The position numbers and the translations under genes were made by a program. DNA of 64,000 nucleotides from contig NC_053413.1 in assembly GCF_016859285.1 (NCBI RefSeq), positions 13,226,001 to 13,290,000 on the forward strand, given 5' to 3'. Shown here one piece after another: positions 48,001 to 57,602 of the stretch; within the stretch, counting starts at the first letter, position 1, and the number at the start of each line of letters is the position of its first letter. The notes under the pieces were generated by a model. That model searched no databases. It saw only the letters and a program-made list of their open reading frames with translations, and was not told the DNA's origin. Source of the stretch: Xiphias gladius (Eukaryota; Chordata; Actinopteri; Istiophoriformes; Xiphiidae).

Positions 48001-48803
48001 CTCGAACACCACCTCCTCCTTGCCAATGGACAGCTCATCACTGCCAATGTATTCTTCCAGCTCTTCTCTGCGTAGGTCGAGGAACTCTTCATGCTGAGCC
48101 ACCTCTGAGAAGTTAGCCAAGGCATAAATGCGGCAGCGGCTGGCTAGCTGCTTCAGGGAATGGGCATCTGCGAATTGCTGGATGCCAAGGCAGTTGCACG
48201 GGTCCAGCTGGTCCTCCAGGAACTTTGCACAGGCATCACGCAGTGTGGTGATCTGGAAGAGGCTGGAGGTCTCAAAGAGGAACTGGACATTCTCAGTGGT
48301 GATCTTGGCGCGGCCGGTGTAAACGTAGGTGAGGAAGGAGTCCATCGCCTCGGCCAGGATGCCATTGATCTCCACGAGCATCTCGCGGCTCTCACGGTGA
48401 TCGTTGCAGAACATGGCTCTGAAATAGGAGGAGCATGCAGAGAGCACAGCGCGGTGGCAGGGGAACTCGCGGCCCTGCACGCTGATGACCACATCAGTGA
48501 ACAGGCGGCAGTCACGAAACTCATTGAACACCTGCAGGATGCCCTCTGAGTGGGATGAGCCAGAACAGAAGTCCAAGACATCCTGGCTGGCTAAAGTTTT
48601 GGAGTCAACCTCAAACACCTAAGGAAACAACAACATGTATAAAGATTTGTAAAATCTGTGACTTAGATACGTTGAGACAAAAGCTGCAAGACAGAAAACA
48701 TTGAAAATGTCTTTTTGTTTGACAGCACCTTGCGTTTGACAGCTGGTGATTCTCTGATCCCAGAGTCCTCCCTGTTCATCCTTCTGCCCAGAATTAACAC
48801 CAT
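33853..48803 (-). CDS. klhl24: Kelch-like protein 24 (CUL3 substrate adaptor), 7 coding exons
   Basis: KLHL24 recruits substrates to the CUL3 ubiquitin ligase; known mammalian targets include keratin 14 and it binds kainate receptor subunits. Coding exons in transcript order: 48803-48729, 48618-47774, 45512-45328, 41507-41389, 36029-35841, 34359-34171, 34053-33853. They sum to 1803 nt, exactly 600 aa, the same length as human, with all phases matching. The N-terminus [20 protein letters not shown] and the BTB/Kelch segments align closely with human KLHL24, which separates it from KLHL6 and KLHL35. The order is BTB (about 60-165), BACK (about 170-275), then six Kelch repeats (about 310-595). 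It ends YNDKYHRP, differing from the human tail. The start ATG is in a good context (GCC ATG G). A 5' noncoding exon must exist because this exon opens at an acceptor at 48847. Confidence 0.97.
34360..35840 (-). other. klhl24: klhl24 intron 5
   Basis: GT-AG intron with no recognisable repeat, RNA gene or second ORF. Confidence 0.7.
37157..37193. repeat. (GA)n-rich simple repeat
   Basis: GA dinucleotides with AAGAGACA interruptions. Confidence 0.85.
37707..37961. mobile_element. MITE with terminal inverted repeats
   Basis: The left end ttaaagtgttggttcacc (37707-37724) matches the reverse complement of the right end (37944-37961) at 15 of 18 positions. It is about 255 bp with no coding capacity. 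Termini of the 'ttaaaggg..agttcaccc' type are familiar from fish genomes (memory). Another copy of the terminus occurs at 4926-4943. Confidence 0.6.
38620..38650. repeat. (GT)n microsatellite
   Basis: About 15 GT units in klhl24 intron 4. Confidence 0.97.
42046..42083. repeat. (AC)n microsatellite
   Basis: About 18 AC units in klhl24 intron 3. Confidence 0.97.
44964..45306. mobile_element. Non-autonomous hAT-like element
   Basis: The left end starts cagggcttgaaat (44964) and the right end is its inverse, atttcaagccttg, ending at 45306; 12 of 13 terminal positions pair. A CAGGG-type terminus is characteristic of hAT elements. About 343 bp with no transposase. Flanking gtac occurs on both sides; a clear 8-bp target duplication is not visible. 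The right end lies 21 nt from klhl24 exon 3. Confidence 0.5.
45891..45915. repeat. (GATA)n microsatellite
   Basis: About six GATA units followed by an imperfect AC stretch. Confidence 0.93.
45967..46338. mobile_element. Non-autonomous DNA transposon with 22-bp terminal inverted repeats
   Basis: The end at 45967-45988 pairs with 46317-46338 at 20 of 22 positions. The interior includes 'ggtggagagcactgtctaac', 'atctcccataggtgtttaat' and 'gggttgagatctggtgaatg', which I recall as a repeat family in many percomorph genomes. It is 372 bp with no transposase ORF. Confidence 0.65.
47774..48618 (-). other. klhl24: klhl24 exon 2: BTB and BACK domains
   Basis: One 845-nt exon encodes both domains. [43 protein letters not shown], the strand and helix around [44 protein letters not shown] through [20 protein letters not shown] to [20 protein letters not shown]. 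The BTB alpha-3/3-box region that contacts CUL3 is intact. The exon starts GTG TTT, the usual codon after the splice joint, not a start codon. Confidence 0.95.
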
Positions 48804-48847
48804 GGCTGCCACCTTCAATGTAGACCTTGTCTTAACTTTAAGATGAC
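48729..48847 (-). other. klhl24: klhl24 exon with start codon and 5'UTR
   Basis: The exon runs from an acceptor (tctatcatcag) at 48847 to the donor after AAG at 48729. It carries 44 nt of 5'UTR and the first 25 codons. Confidence 0.8.
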
Positions 48848-49465
48848 CTGATGATAGAGAGCAGGGAGTACAGTACTATTACAAAAACATATTTCCCCAA
48901 AAATTTACTACGTACTATTATCAAGGCATCCTATCACATGTGGTGGTGGTGGTGGGGGGGTGACCAAAAAGGTCAAAAATTCATAAACAGAAACCTATTG
49001 AATCACTGTCATACAGATTGAGAACATTCATTGCATGAAAACAAAGCTCTCACAGAGCAAAGCCACAAAGCATGTGTACAGAAGTTGGAGAAAACATATG
49101 GGTCGCGCAAAAAATTTTCTAAAGCCCTGGGGTATTGCTAGAAAACATCTAAGAAAAGTAGTTCAAGGAATGAAATCTGAGCTGCCCACAAATCTGCTTG
49201 ACACTTCCTCTAGCTCACATCTGCTGCGAAACAGTTGTTCCCTGCAAAACAATGCACTGCACGAAACAGTAGATGGCAGAGAGAGACAAGCGGGAGAGAG
49301 GTTGAGCAACGGTTGGAAGGCCAGCCTACATGTCCGTCAGGTTTGTTTTGAAAGAGAGTGGGGGCTGGGATGCTATCACACTACATAATCATTGTCTGAG
49401 TAACAAGTTACTGATAACCTTGATTCATGTTTTCTATTTAAGTCAAATCTGTAGTCTTGAGACTT

Positions 49466-49624
49466 TCAGAATAGGCAAACAAGGTGCCCCATGATATACA
49501 CTTTGTTCACGTCCACAAAGACTGTGGCCAGGTTGAGGATGAGGAAGACCATGTCTGTTTTTATCCGGGACAGCCCATTCTCAAGCTCTTGAAGACATCT
49601 CATCAAGACACTAAAATCGCTCAT
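49466..49624 (-). CDS. Unrecognised 52-codon ORF with GPR148-like TM2 segment
   Basis: ATG at 49624 to TGA at 49466. It starts MSDFSVLMRCLQELENGLSR and continues with a hydrophobic stretch MVFLILNLATVFVDV, then VNKVYIMGHLVCLF. About 37 bp (CAGACATG.TCTTCC... to GGCCACAGT) are identical, except one base, to codons for TADMLFLILNLATV in TM2 of the receptor gene at 51743-52702. It lies in a klhl24 5'UTR intron and has an acceptor-like 'gctttaacag' 22 nt upstream. The start context is weak (TAG before ATG). I do not recognise the whole peptide. It could be a small membrane protein, an exon, or a fragment of a duplicated receptor gene. Confidence 0.3.
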   Translation of the reverse strand: MSDFSVLMRCLQELENGLSRIKTDMVFLILNLATVFVDVNKVYIMGHLVCLF

Positions 49625-50148
49625 CTATGGCCACACTGCCTCTGTTAAAGCAGGCAGCAAGTCTCGCCTTTGCTCCTGTGAGTTCATTTATCTCGGGTTA
49701 TTTTTAACTTTAGCTCAGCCGCAGCAGACTCATCCTAATCACGTGCGTTATTTGCCAGCACTTGAAGTCATGTTAAACAGAGGACGGGTTTAGCCAAAGG
49801 TGTCTGACACATCAAAGATTTGCTTTGTGATTAATACCCACTGAGGAGGCGTACAACAAAACAACTGAATTGAAATATGACATTTATTGCATTATTTAAG
49901 TATTAATTATAGACAATCATGTAAAATTTATGGCAGAAAACACTATGAGCCTCGGTTTATTTGACAAAGGAGACTTGCCTCATGCCGACCGTTAGCCCTT
50001 GACAACATAGGCTACTGAAAAAAACAGTGGCAGAGTCGTTGTTTTCCTCAATATACTGTGACAAATTCAAACGGAAAGCAAGAAATAATTATAAATCCAT
50101 AACTAATACACGGTAAGAACATCCTTTGCTCTAGATAAAAGTTGTTAC

Positions 50149-50660
50149 CTTATGCAGACGTTTCCAGATGAAGCGCCTTCCTCAGTTACAAGTGGATGAA
50201 AAAAACAAAAAAACAAAAAAAAGATGGGGAAAAACAAATGTGTATCCTGAAAAAGTTTATGGTTTTTTTGTCACAATATTTGCCTTCGAATAGTTATGAG
50301 AAAGAAAGTAGGCTGTAATACAGCCGGGACATTTTGACTTTCAGGTGCCGACAAAAACACAAAGAACTCTGACTAGCTAACTGTAAACACTGAGACCATA
50401 TATACTTGTCAGGCGAAAAAAAAAAATTCCAGCCCACTGCGCCCGCTCAGCTGGTGCTGCTGGTGCTGCTGGTGCATCATGGTTAACGGAGTTCGACTGT
50501 CAGTGCCGTCGCTACCTTTTTGCTCAATGAGAAACAACACTTCCCAAACGCCCGCAGATCTCCACGTGGCTGTCCTTTGTTTGCAAACAAACGCAACCCT
50601 CGGCGGAGAAAAAGTTCACAACAAGACGTGACGGCGGCTGAGCAGCTAGCGCGACAAGAT
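50149..50660 (-). promoter_or_regulatory. klhl24: Candidate klhl24 promoter and first exon A
   Basis: A minus-strand donor (GCATAAG|GTAACA) ends at 50149. Upstream of it, 50430-50650 is locally CpG-rich (cgcccgctcag, acggcggctga), unlike the surrounding intron. A short GCTGGT repeat lies at 50450-50474. The transcription start is inferred. Confidence 0.4.
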
Positions 50661-51077
50661 ACCAGTTTTAGAGCATAACTTGTATGAACGTGTAGAGGCC
50701 GGTTAGAAAGACATTATTCACCGTAAACCGTAGGAAAACGTAATTAAGTTCAGTGTAAGATATATATAAAATAATAGTCAAAGGAACGTGTTTTCATATG
50801 GTTGTTATTTAGACATACAGTGGCAAACGAAAACAAAATGCTTAGTGTAAAGGTATAAGAGCTAAACAAATAGATATAACTGTAACGTGATCCTATGGAC
50901 ACGTGAAAACAGGATGAGAGGCAGTATGCCACGCTTTTTTTTTTTTTTTTTTTTCAGGTGTGGGGGAAGGAGGAGCTTTTCTCTGGAGCAAAGCATAACA
51001 CACAACTTCCTTGCCCCGTTGCGACATACTTCGCAGAGCTCCCCACCGAGTTCCCCGAAAGGCCCCACGGCACTCAC

Positions 51078-51260
51078 CAGTGACCCAGCTTAAACTGTTC
51101 TCAACCACGTGTTACTAGTTAAGGGGAGAGCTGTGCCCTCTGCGCGTCCCACTTAGGTCGCTGAAAAGTACAGCAGGTAAAAGAGCAGTGTCCCACTTAA
51201 CACATGGCACACGGCAGAGACCGAAATAAGTCCCTCCGGCCAGGATGTCTGAGTCAGGAC
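51078..51260 (-). promoter_or_regulatory. klhl24: Candidate klhl24 promoter and first exon B
   Basis: A second strong minus-strand donor (GTCACTG|GTGAGTG) ends at 51078, in a GC/CpG-containing stretch that extends to about 51260. It may be an alternative untranslated first exon of klhl24. A T19 run (50936-50954, A19 in the transcript) lies between the two candidates. Confidence 0.4.
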
Positions 51261-51640
51261 CGTCCACCACCCTTTCCTAAATGAGCGAAGAGTCTTGTTT
51301 ACTCTCCTTTACGGCCTGAAACTGCCAAGTCAGCCATTCGTTAATGACGGACGTCCAGTAAATTTGCCATAGGCCAAAAGAAAATCTGGATTTTAGTGTC
51401 TCTGTAACAGAATTTGATTTTTTTTGCATTGTGGAGTGTTTCGAAACACTATTTAGACAACAAATTTACAAACTATATTTTGAATTAATATAGAGAATGT
51501 GAAAAAATATGTTATATACATATATTTTTGGTGGCTGGTAAAAAAAAACTCTTGGGGTGGTGGGTTTAACTGAGGGAATTTGGACCCATGACCTCAGTAT
51601 TTCCAAAATGCTGGGTACTGCTCTCGCAGTTACATCTTTG

Positions 51641-51646
51641 TTTATT
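51641..51646 (-). promoter_or_regulatory. Poly(A) signal of the GPR148-like gene
   Basis: AATAAA on the minus strand about 97 nt beyond the stop codon. Confidence 0.6.
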
Positions 51647-51742
51647 GGAGGGCTACTTAGAAAACGTAAAATATGTATATCACAAGTAATGCCTTTGGAG
51701 AAATTCAATAAATACGATTAACACACAGTTCCGAGGAGTCAT

Positions 51743-52702
51743 TTATGATGCTGTGGTCTGGCTGAGTCTCCTGTGCCGATGCAGCAGCTGCTCTAGTGTA
51801 TCAGAGATCTCCCTGTACCTCAGCCCGTAGAGGTAAGGAGCAAACGCCCTGGGTATCAACATAAAAACACACATATTGACTGTGCTGAGCCACACATGAA
51901 CATCTAGACTTATATTATCCTTCTGGAACAGGAAAAGCTCCAAGGTGAAAACAAAGCCAGGGGCAAAGTAGAGCAGGAGCAGAACACCATGGGCGAGCAG
52001 GGTGACTCGGGCCCTGGAGAAGCGACTCTTCCAGATGCCCTGGGTCCTTGTTACCATGTAGAGCCGAATATAGCAGTAAAAAATGAGTATAGTGCAGATG
52101 AGTGCAGTGACAAAGAAGAAGATGTAGATCCCCGCAATGTTCTGGACCTGAATGAAGCCGAGGGAGATGAGGACCAGACAGGCAGGCATCTTTTCAAGGA
52201 TATTTCCCCTCTCCACCTCCATTATGATCACCAGGGTGAAAGGGTACACAGCTGCCAGCACCCACACCCCCACCAGTATGCGGTGGGTGCGGGCAGGTGG
52301 AAGAATGTCATGGTAATGGAGAGGCCAGCGGACAGCAGCATAGGTGTCGATCACCATGAGTGTGACAGTGAGGATGGCACAGCAGTAGGCGGTGACAGTG
52401 ACAGCTGTGACCAGCTCACAGACGATCCAGGGTATCTGAGCTCCCACCGTGTTACAGACCACTGTGGCCAGGTTGAGGATGAGGAAGAGCATGTCTGCTG
52501 TCAGGGTGTTGGCCACCAGCAGGTAACGCGTCTCCCGGCGCAAGGCACGGGACAGAAAGATGCATGTCAGGAGAACAGGGTTGGCTAGCAAGGTGGCCAG
52601 AGTGATGACTGTGGTAGGGATGAAAAAAAATCCTAGGTGCCACCTCCGCAGACTCTCAGCCCACTCCTGTGTGAAGTTTGAAATCAGTACTGATGACGTC
52701 AT
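51743..52702 (-). CDS. gpr148: GPR148-like seven-transmembrane receptor
   Basis: Intact 319-aa intronless coding region for a plasma-membrane GPCR. Closest recognisable relative is human GPR148, an orphan receptor; shared blocks include TQGIWKSRFSRARVTLLAHG in the third loop/TM6 and IPRAFAPYLYGLRYREI in TM7. Visible features: N-glycosylation site Asn9-Phe-Thr; TM1 with Asn41; TM2 with Asp70; Cys95 and Cys175 for the usual TM3-ECL2 disulphide; seven hydrophobic segments. The DRY motif is Asp119-Thr-Tyr, so its arginine is missing, and TM7 lacks NPxxY. Start: first ATG (52702) with an acceptor 77 nt upstream at 52779, implying a 5' noncoding exon. Ligand and coupling are unknown. It might be one of several teleost gpr148-like paralogues, so the symbol is provisional. 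Confidence 0.8.
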   Translation of the reverse strand: MTSSVLISNFTQEWAESLRRWHLGFFFIPTTVITLATLLANPVLLTCIFLSRALRRETRYLLVANTLTADMLFLILNLATVVCNTVGAQIPWIVCELVTAVTVTAYCCAILTVTLMVIDTYAAVRWPLHYHDILPPARTHRILVGVWVLAAVYPFTLVIIMEVERGNILEKMPACLVLISLGFIQVQNIAGIYIFFFVTALICTILIFYCYIRLYMVTRTQGIWKSRFSRARVTLLAHGVLLLLYFAPGFVFTLELFLFQKDNISLDVHVWLSTVNMCVFMLIPRAFAPYLYGLRYREISDTLEQLLHRHRRLSQTTAS

Positions 52703-53681
52703 TTTGTGTTTGACTTATGGAGGAGACACAGATGCACTGACTGAGATGTGATATGACGTGTACTTCCTCCAGCAGTTTCCTGTCGATAAAAACACCATAA
52801 ATTAATATCAACAATCAGACTGGAGCAGCTTAAAAATGATTTTTTTATTGAAGCCCTCATCACAGTTTTGCTACTTTTAGGTAAATTAACTGTGTATATG
52901 AATACAGTATTGGGCTGTTCTATAAGATACCATGATGCCTTGCAACAAAATCAATCAAACTTTGACCTAACATGGACATCCACATGAGGAAGAATAACAG
53001 CAGTAACTACATTGTGAATTATGGTCTTTAAACAATCACTAGGTGTTCTCATATCCATAATCTTGATGTATTGCAGGCTAAGCAAACCTGTAATATATAC
53101 ATTATATGCATTTGTGCACCACTTTAGCTGATTCCATCTTGATTATAATTACATTGATATGACTTTTGTAATGCTCCTCTTACAGTAACTTATAGCCCAG
53201 ATTAAATTAGTTCACTCCAGATCTTTATTAACACGAGCAGTCAGAACCTTCCCAAAATTTAAATATGAACTATATATAGTAATGGACTCTGCCCCTTCAG
53301 TTACATATGCTATCTGCTTTGTTGCAAAAACAAATGCAAATGAAGAGGCTGAAGTTGAAAATAATCAACTTCATGTAAAAAAACATTAGAAAATATCCAT
53401 TTAACATAATGCATAGCAACATTACAACTGACTTAAGTTGTAGTTTGGATGAAACTATCTTTTTGGAAATATTAATACACATAAATTAACCAACATTTTC
53501 TGGTGGGGCATTAGTATTTAATGGATAAAATTAGGTTTTTAGGGGAATAATACAAACACGATATCATTGCCCCCCCCCCCAAACACAGAGACAAAAACAT
53601 AAAATCACTTGGTTCTGTTCAAATGATGCACAGACACACCTATTGACAAATTATTGATTGGCCAAAGGTGAGCTTTCTTAC

Positions 53682-53850
53682 CTGCTCTCCAGAACACAAA
53701 AACCTTTCTGTGTTGCACATCCATTAGGCTCAGTGCTCCTGTAAATCAATGGGTGCTTTGTACGACTTCTCTCACCCACTGGCCTTATCTGATGCACTCT
53801 TTGTTGACTCATACAGATAATATAGGGATGGAGAAAGCTGAAGCCACTTT
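53682..53850 (-). other. Candidate 5' noncoding exon of the GPR148-like gene
   Basis: A donor GAGCAG|GTAAGAAA ends at 53682 and fits the acceptor at 52779 (tatcgacag). The upstream extent is unknown. The intervening 52780-53681 is AT-rich with a C11 run near 53570 and nothing else recognisable. Confidence 0.4.
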
Positions 53851-54362
53851 GCCGTAACTTAGTAACGGGGTGGAGCTTTTCATCCTCTTAGCTGCTCCGC
53901 AGGGTTGTTGCTTTTTCAGTGTTTTATACCCAAGAGGTTTTAAATCTGATTTTATCAAAGGAACGCATATGAAAACCGTTGAGTTTTCACATTTCCTTCT
54001 TAATATCCCTGCACCAAGCATCGTGGCAATTCAAAATTACTTTAACTTAAAGGGTCACTTAAGGAAAGTCAAAAAACTTTTTGATGGCGGAAAAAGGATA
54101 TGGGAGAAACGTTTAACATGTTCATACCTGACAGTTGTAACTCATTCATATACAGTGAGTGTATGAGGCCAATTAAACACCAAGTCAACTCCAAACCAGA
54201 GGGTTCACTCAGTTCGATCTGTTGCTATCATGCGTACATTCAAAGGAGAACACGCCAGGCAGAAATAACCCCAACCTTATTTTTCTATGTGTGTTTTAGA
54301 TAAGAATATTCTATATCAATTAATGATAAACCTGACTTCAACAAACAGTTAAATGGAAACAT

Positions 54363-54368
54363 TTTATT
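54363..54368 (-). promoter_or_regulatory. mterf4: Poly(A) signal of mterf4
   Basis: AATAAA on the minus strand about 80 nt downstream of the mterf4 stop codon. Confidence 0.65.
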
Positions 54369-54447
54369 GCTTCGTTTACCATCAGATATGTAATTTAATC
54401 AGTTAATTTCCTTTAAGTTATTTTTCAGTTCTCTGTCCCTCCACCAG

Positions 54448-56971
54448 TCATTTCTTTCTTCTCTTCCTGTATCCACTCTTGCCTCCTATCTCATCTTCTT
54501 CATCATCGTCTTCCTCATCGTCATCACTATCGGCTTCAATGCTGCCATACTCCTTCTCCTGTTCCTGCCATTCTCTTGCCATAAGTCTCTGAAAGACTTC
54601 ATACTCCTCCGCTGACGCCTTTGCAACCGCTGTGAGGAAGGTGTCCTGGTCAACGTTAAGGATGGTGTCCAGTTTAGGGTTGATGATGATCGTCTGTCCT
54701 TTCTTGTCTGGGGTTTGGTACAGACCTCTCCGCTCCAGAAAACAGTGTCGGCAGCGAACCTCGTCTAAAGTGAATCGGAACAGCCTGGACTTCATCATCT
54801 CCGCTTGTTTGACACCCATTCGAAAGTAGACGTACTGTTGAAGGATGGATAAATAATACATGCTATTACAACTGACATTTTAAAGCTACAAAAAAATATT
54901 TCAAGCATATGTTTAATTACATTACAAGTCTGAAAGCAAATTCAATTTACTTTTTGGGAGACAGTACAAGGTTACTCAGCAGATATGACAAAATATTATC
55001 TGGATATAAAACAGATCAGATTATCACTGGCTAAATGGTAAGTTCCCAGGCTAATAGCAGTTCCATTCTGTAGAGACCTCCAAGTCATAACAAAACACTG
55101 TAATCTGTTCACACCCTCTGTTGCCTCAGAGCTGTGGAGTTCTAATATAGCCACCAGACGGAGAACTACAGTTGTGTACTGTTTCCATACACAATAATTC
55201 TTAAAAGTTTTTGAATTTGGAGTGGGCTCACACGGGAAAAAATGGAGACTAAAAAAGCCCTTCATGTCTGCGTGTTATTAATTTACACACTCTTGTCCCA
55301 AAATGCAATGCACAAAAGCAATGGAGGACCTGCCCACAGCTGAAACCAAGCTGTGGATGGTGGTGAAACAGAAAAGCTGTAGTGTGATTGACATCTGTCA
55401 GTGCAACTCTTATATCATTTCCTGCTAGTGCAAAAAGAATGTATAATTTCTTGTATACTGGAGAAAAAAAACAGTGTACTACGAAAATTAGTCGAAACTG
55501 GGACGCAGCCTACGTGACCAGAAAGCCCGCTGCAAGGGTGTTGTCTTTTACAGCTACTGTGGCCTTTGATATGATATTGGGTAACAGTTTGAGGAAGCCA
55601 GTAAATCTGCATCTGTTTACCATGGGAAAAGCAATTTACCACTGGGAACTGTGTCCCGCCTCAAGATGGAAGTTCAGTTCATTTTTGTTGTCAATCCTCA
55701 TAGGTTTGTTATTAATTTGTTCCATATATTACTAAAGCAATTATCAGAACTGTCGGATAATAACATTCTGTTGATCTACAAATTGCTTAATCAACATTTT
55801 TCGCTTCAGTACGGTCTCATTCCTTTTTTGTTTAGTTTACTTGCTGACCTGAAACTTGTACTCCACCTGACCCAGATCCTCCAGTAGTACGCCCGGACTG
55901 TCTCTGAGGATGTTTGTGACCTGCTGGGCAGTAAACAGGCACTTCTCTCTGAGAAACACCGTCACATGTTTTATTGTCTTCACAGGCACAGTCAGGATCT
56001 GGGGGTAATGGGCCACAACTCTCTGAAGACTGCCTATGGGGAGATATAAGGTGATTATAATGCCTTAAAATTTAGAGCACCCAGTACATATCAAGTACTC
56101 TGGTCACGAAAAAAAAAAATGCTTCTACAATGTTAGGATAAACTGCGCTGCACAAAGATGATGATCTCACCTTCGACTAAACCTAGTTTCCGCAGGATGC
56201 CTATGCGCTGCTGAAGCTGCGATTCCTTGACAGTGTACAGTTCAGGACATTTCTGCAGCAGCTTCAGCACACTTGACGGATTGAGCCCCAAGATGAACAG
56301 AACTGAGAGAGTGGACAGAGCATGTTTGGCAGGGCTCTTTCCTCTGATTCTGGACACAGCCTCATATATCTGCTCTGCCTGGGTGTCTGTGAACCCCATA
56401 TCAACTAAGGACTGCGGGGACAGCTCTGTGACTGGTTTCTCAGATACAGGACTGAGTTTATAGTTGTGTTGCGTTGACTGCAGAGTACTCTGGCTGGTGG
56501 AGGAACAGAACAATCCGCACCCGACGCATTGAGGCTGGGGGTGGCATCTCCCTAACTGAAGCGGACTGAGTAGAGAGGAGGCGGCTCTCCTCACAGCCCA
56601 CCGGAGAACCTATAGAAAAGGAAATATGGCTATAAAACATTGTCAGTACTTATGTTCCCGATTTAGTTCCAGCTGTTGAACTATGCTGAACACTCAGAAC
56701 AGGACAAAGGTCACTGTTTGGGCTGTGGAGCAAATACAGAGGAGAAATTAACAGAAGAGAGTTGCGACCTTAGCTGTGCTTTCGTTAGCTCAAGTTAGCA
56801 AACATCACGGTCAATAGGCTGTATGGCAATTACTGTCAGTCGTTTCTGCGACACTTTTGAAGTATGCGACTCATTAACGTTACATAACACGTCCAGTGGC
56901 TTAACATAACATAAGTGAGAACATTCCCTCGCTCTCTGGTTCACCTGACGCGCTGCCACGGCGGTCCCCAT
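54448..56971 (-). CDS. mterf4: Mitochondrial transcription termination factor 4, 4 coding exons
   Basis: MTERF4 is a mitochondrial-matrix RNA-binding protein that partners the methyltransferase NSUN4 in mitoribosome assembly. Exons in transcript order: 56971-56945, 56609-56171, 56033-55849, 54834-54448; 1038 nt, 345 aa (human 381). The N-terminus MGTAVAARQVLRWAVRRAAS is Arg-rich without acidic residues, as expected of a mitochondrial presequence, and aligns with human MAAFGRQVLDW, supporting this start. mTERF repeats follow: SLVDMGFTDTQAEQIYEAVS, LGLNPSSVLKLLQKCPELYT, VFLREKCLFTAQQVTNILRD, GVLLEDLGQVEYKFQ, YVYFRMGVKQ. The family signature FLERRGLYQTPDKKGQTII is present. The tail is acidic (DSDDDEEDDDEEDE) and then basic (YRKRRKK). 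Open sequence continues upstream of the ATG but with only a TTG at 57049. It is followed closely by the GPR148-like gene on the same strand. Confidence 0.93.
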
Positions 56972-57596
56972 GCTGGTCCGTCGTACATATGTTCTCGTCC
57001 CTTCCGCTTTAACGTAGGGTATCGAGGACAAAGGTTCCGGTCCGGTCAAGTGTTTTGATATCCCTCCCGATGTGTCTTCACGTCAGCCATGGGTTTCTTT
57101 GAGCGAGTTACACTCACACGTTATACTATAAAAGGAAGACTGGTCCGACTCTTTTTATGTTTCAGTATTTTAAGCGTGACTGGAATGAATGGAAATATTT
57201 AGGTGGCCTGTTCTTTCGAATTACTCTGCAGCTGATGCAGATACCGTAAATAACTCAAACCTATTGGATTTTTTACATAGGAAAATAATTCGCTTGTTCA
57301 AGTTACTAACGAGGCCATTACGTGTTTTTACTCATGATGATATAAAGAATAAAGACAAGCCTACTAACCCAGCTGACAAATGAAATCCACTTTAGAAATA
57401 TACACAGCAACAATTAGCCAGTCAGTTATACGTTATTTACCAGTCAGAAGAAAAACAAATAAATAAATAAATAATTCTAAATTCCAAAAATTAACAATGT
57501 TTGCATGGCACACACACACACAAAATAGTTCAGTAACAGTCAATTCCTCAATTAGTACCTTGAAAAATATAAAAAGAACAAGTTTGTGGTAAAATA
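56972..57596. other. Spacer between pask and mterf4
   Basis: The mterf4 promoter presumably lies just above 56971 in a CpG-containing stretch (56940-57090). The rest is AT-rich with no recognised element apart from a short AC run near 57510. Confidence 0.5.
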
Positions 57597-57602
57597 TTTA
57601 TT
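57597..57602 (-). promoter_or_regulatory. pask: Candidate poly(A) signal of pask
   Basis: AATAAA on the minus strand about 540 nt beyond the pask stop codon. Several nearby AT-rich alternatives exist. Confidence 0.4.

Noticed and set aside
48153-48581. 142-codon minus-strand frame and 129-codon plus-strand frame in the same place
   Set aside because: Both are shadows of the klhl24 BTB-BACK exon, which is identified by homology in the other minus frame.
51989-52588. 199-codon open frame on the plus strand
   Set aside because: It lies antisense to the receptor coding exon; its acidic, His/Asp-rich composition is what the reverse of transmembrane codons gives. The minus-strand frame is a clear GPCR.
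56795-57049. N-terminal extension of mterf4 by about 26 residues
   Set aside because: The upstream frame is open but would have to start at TTG; the ATG at 56971 aligns with the human start.
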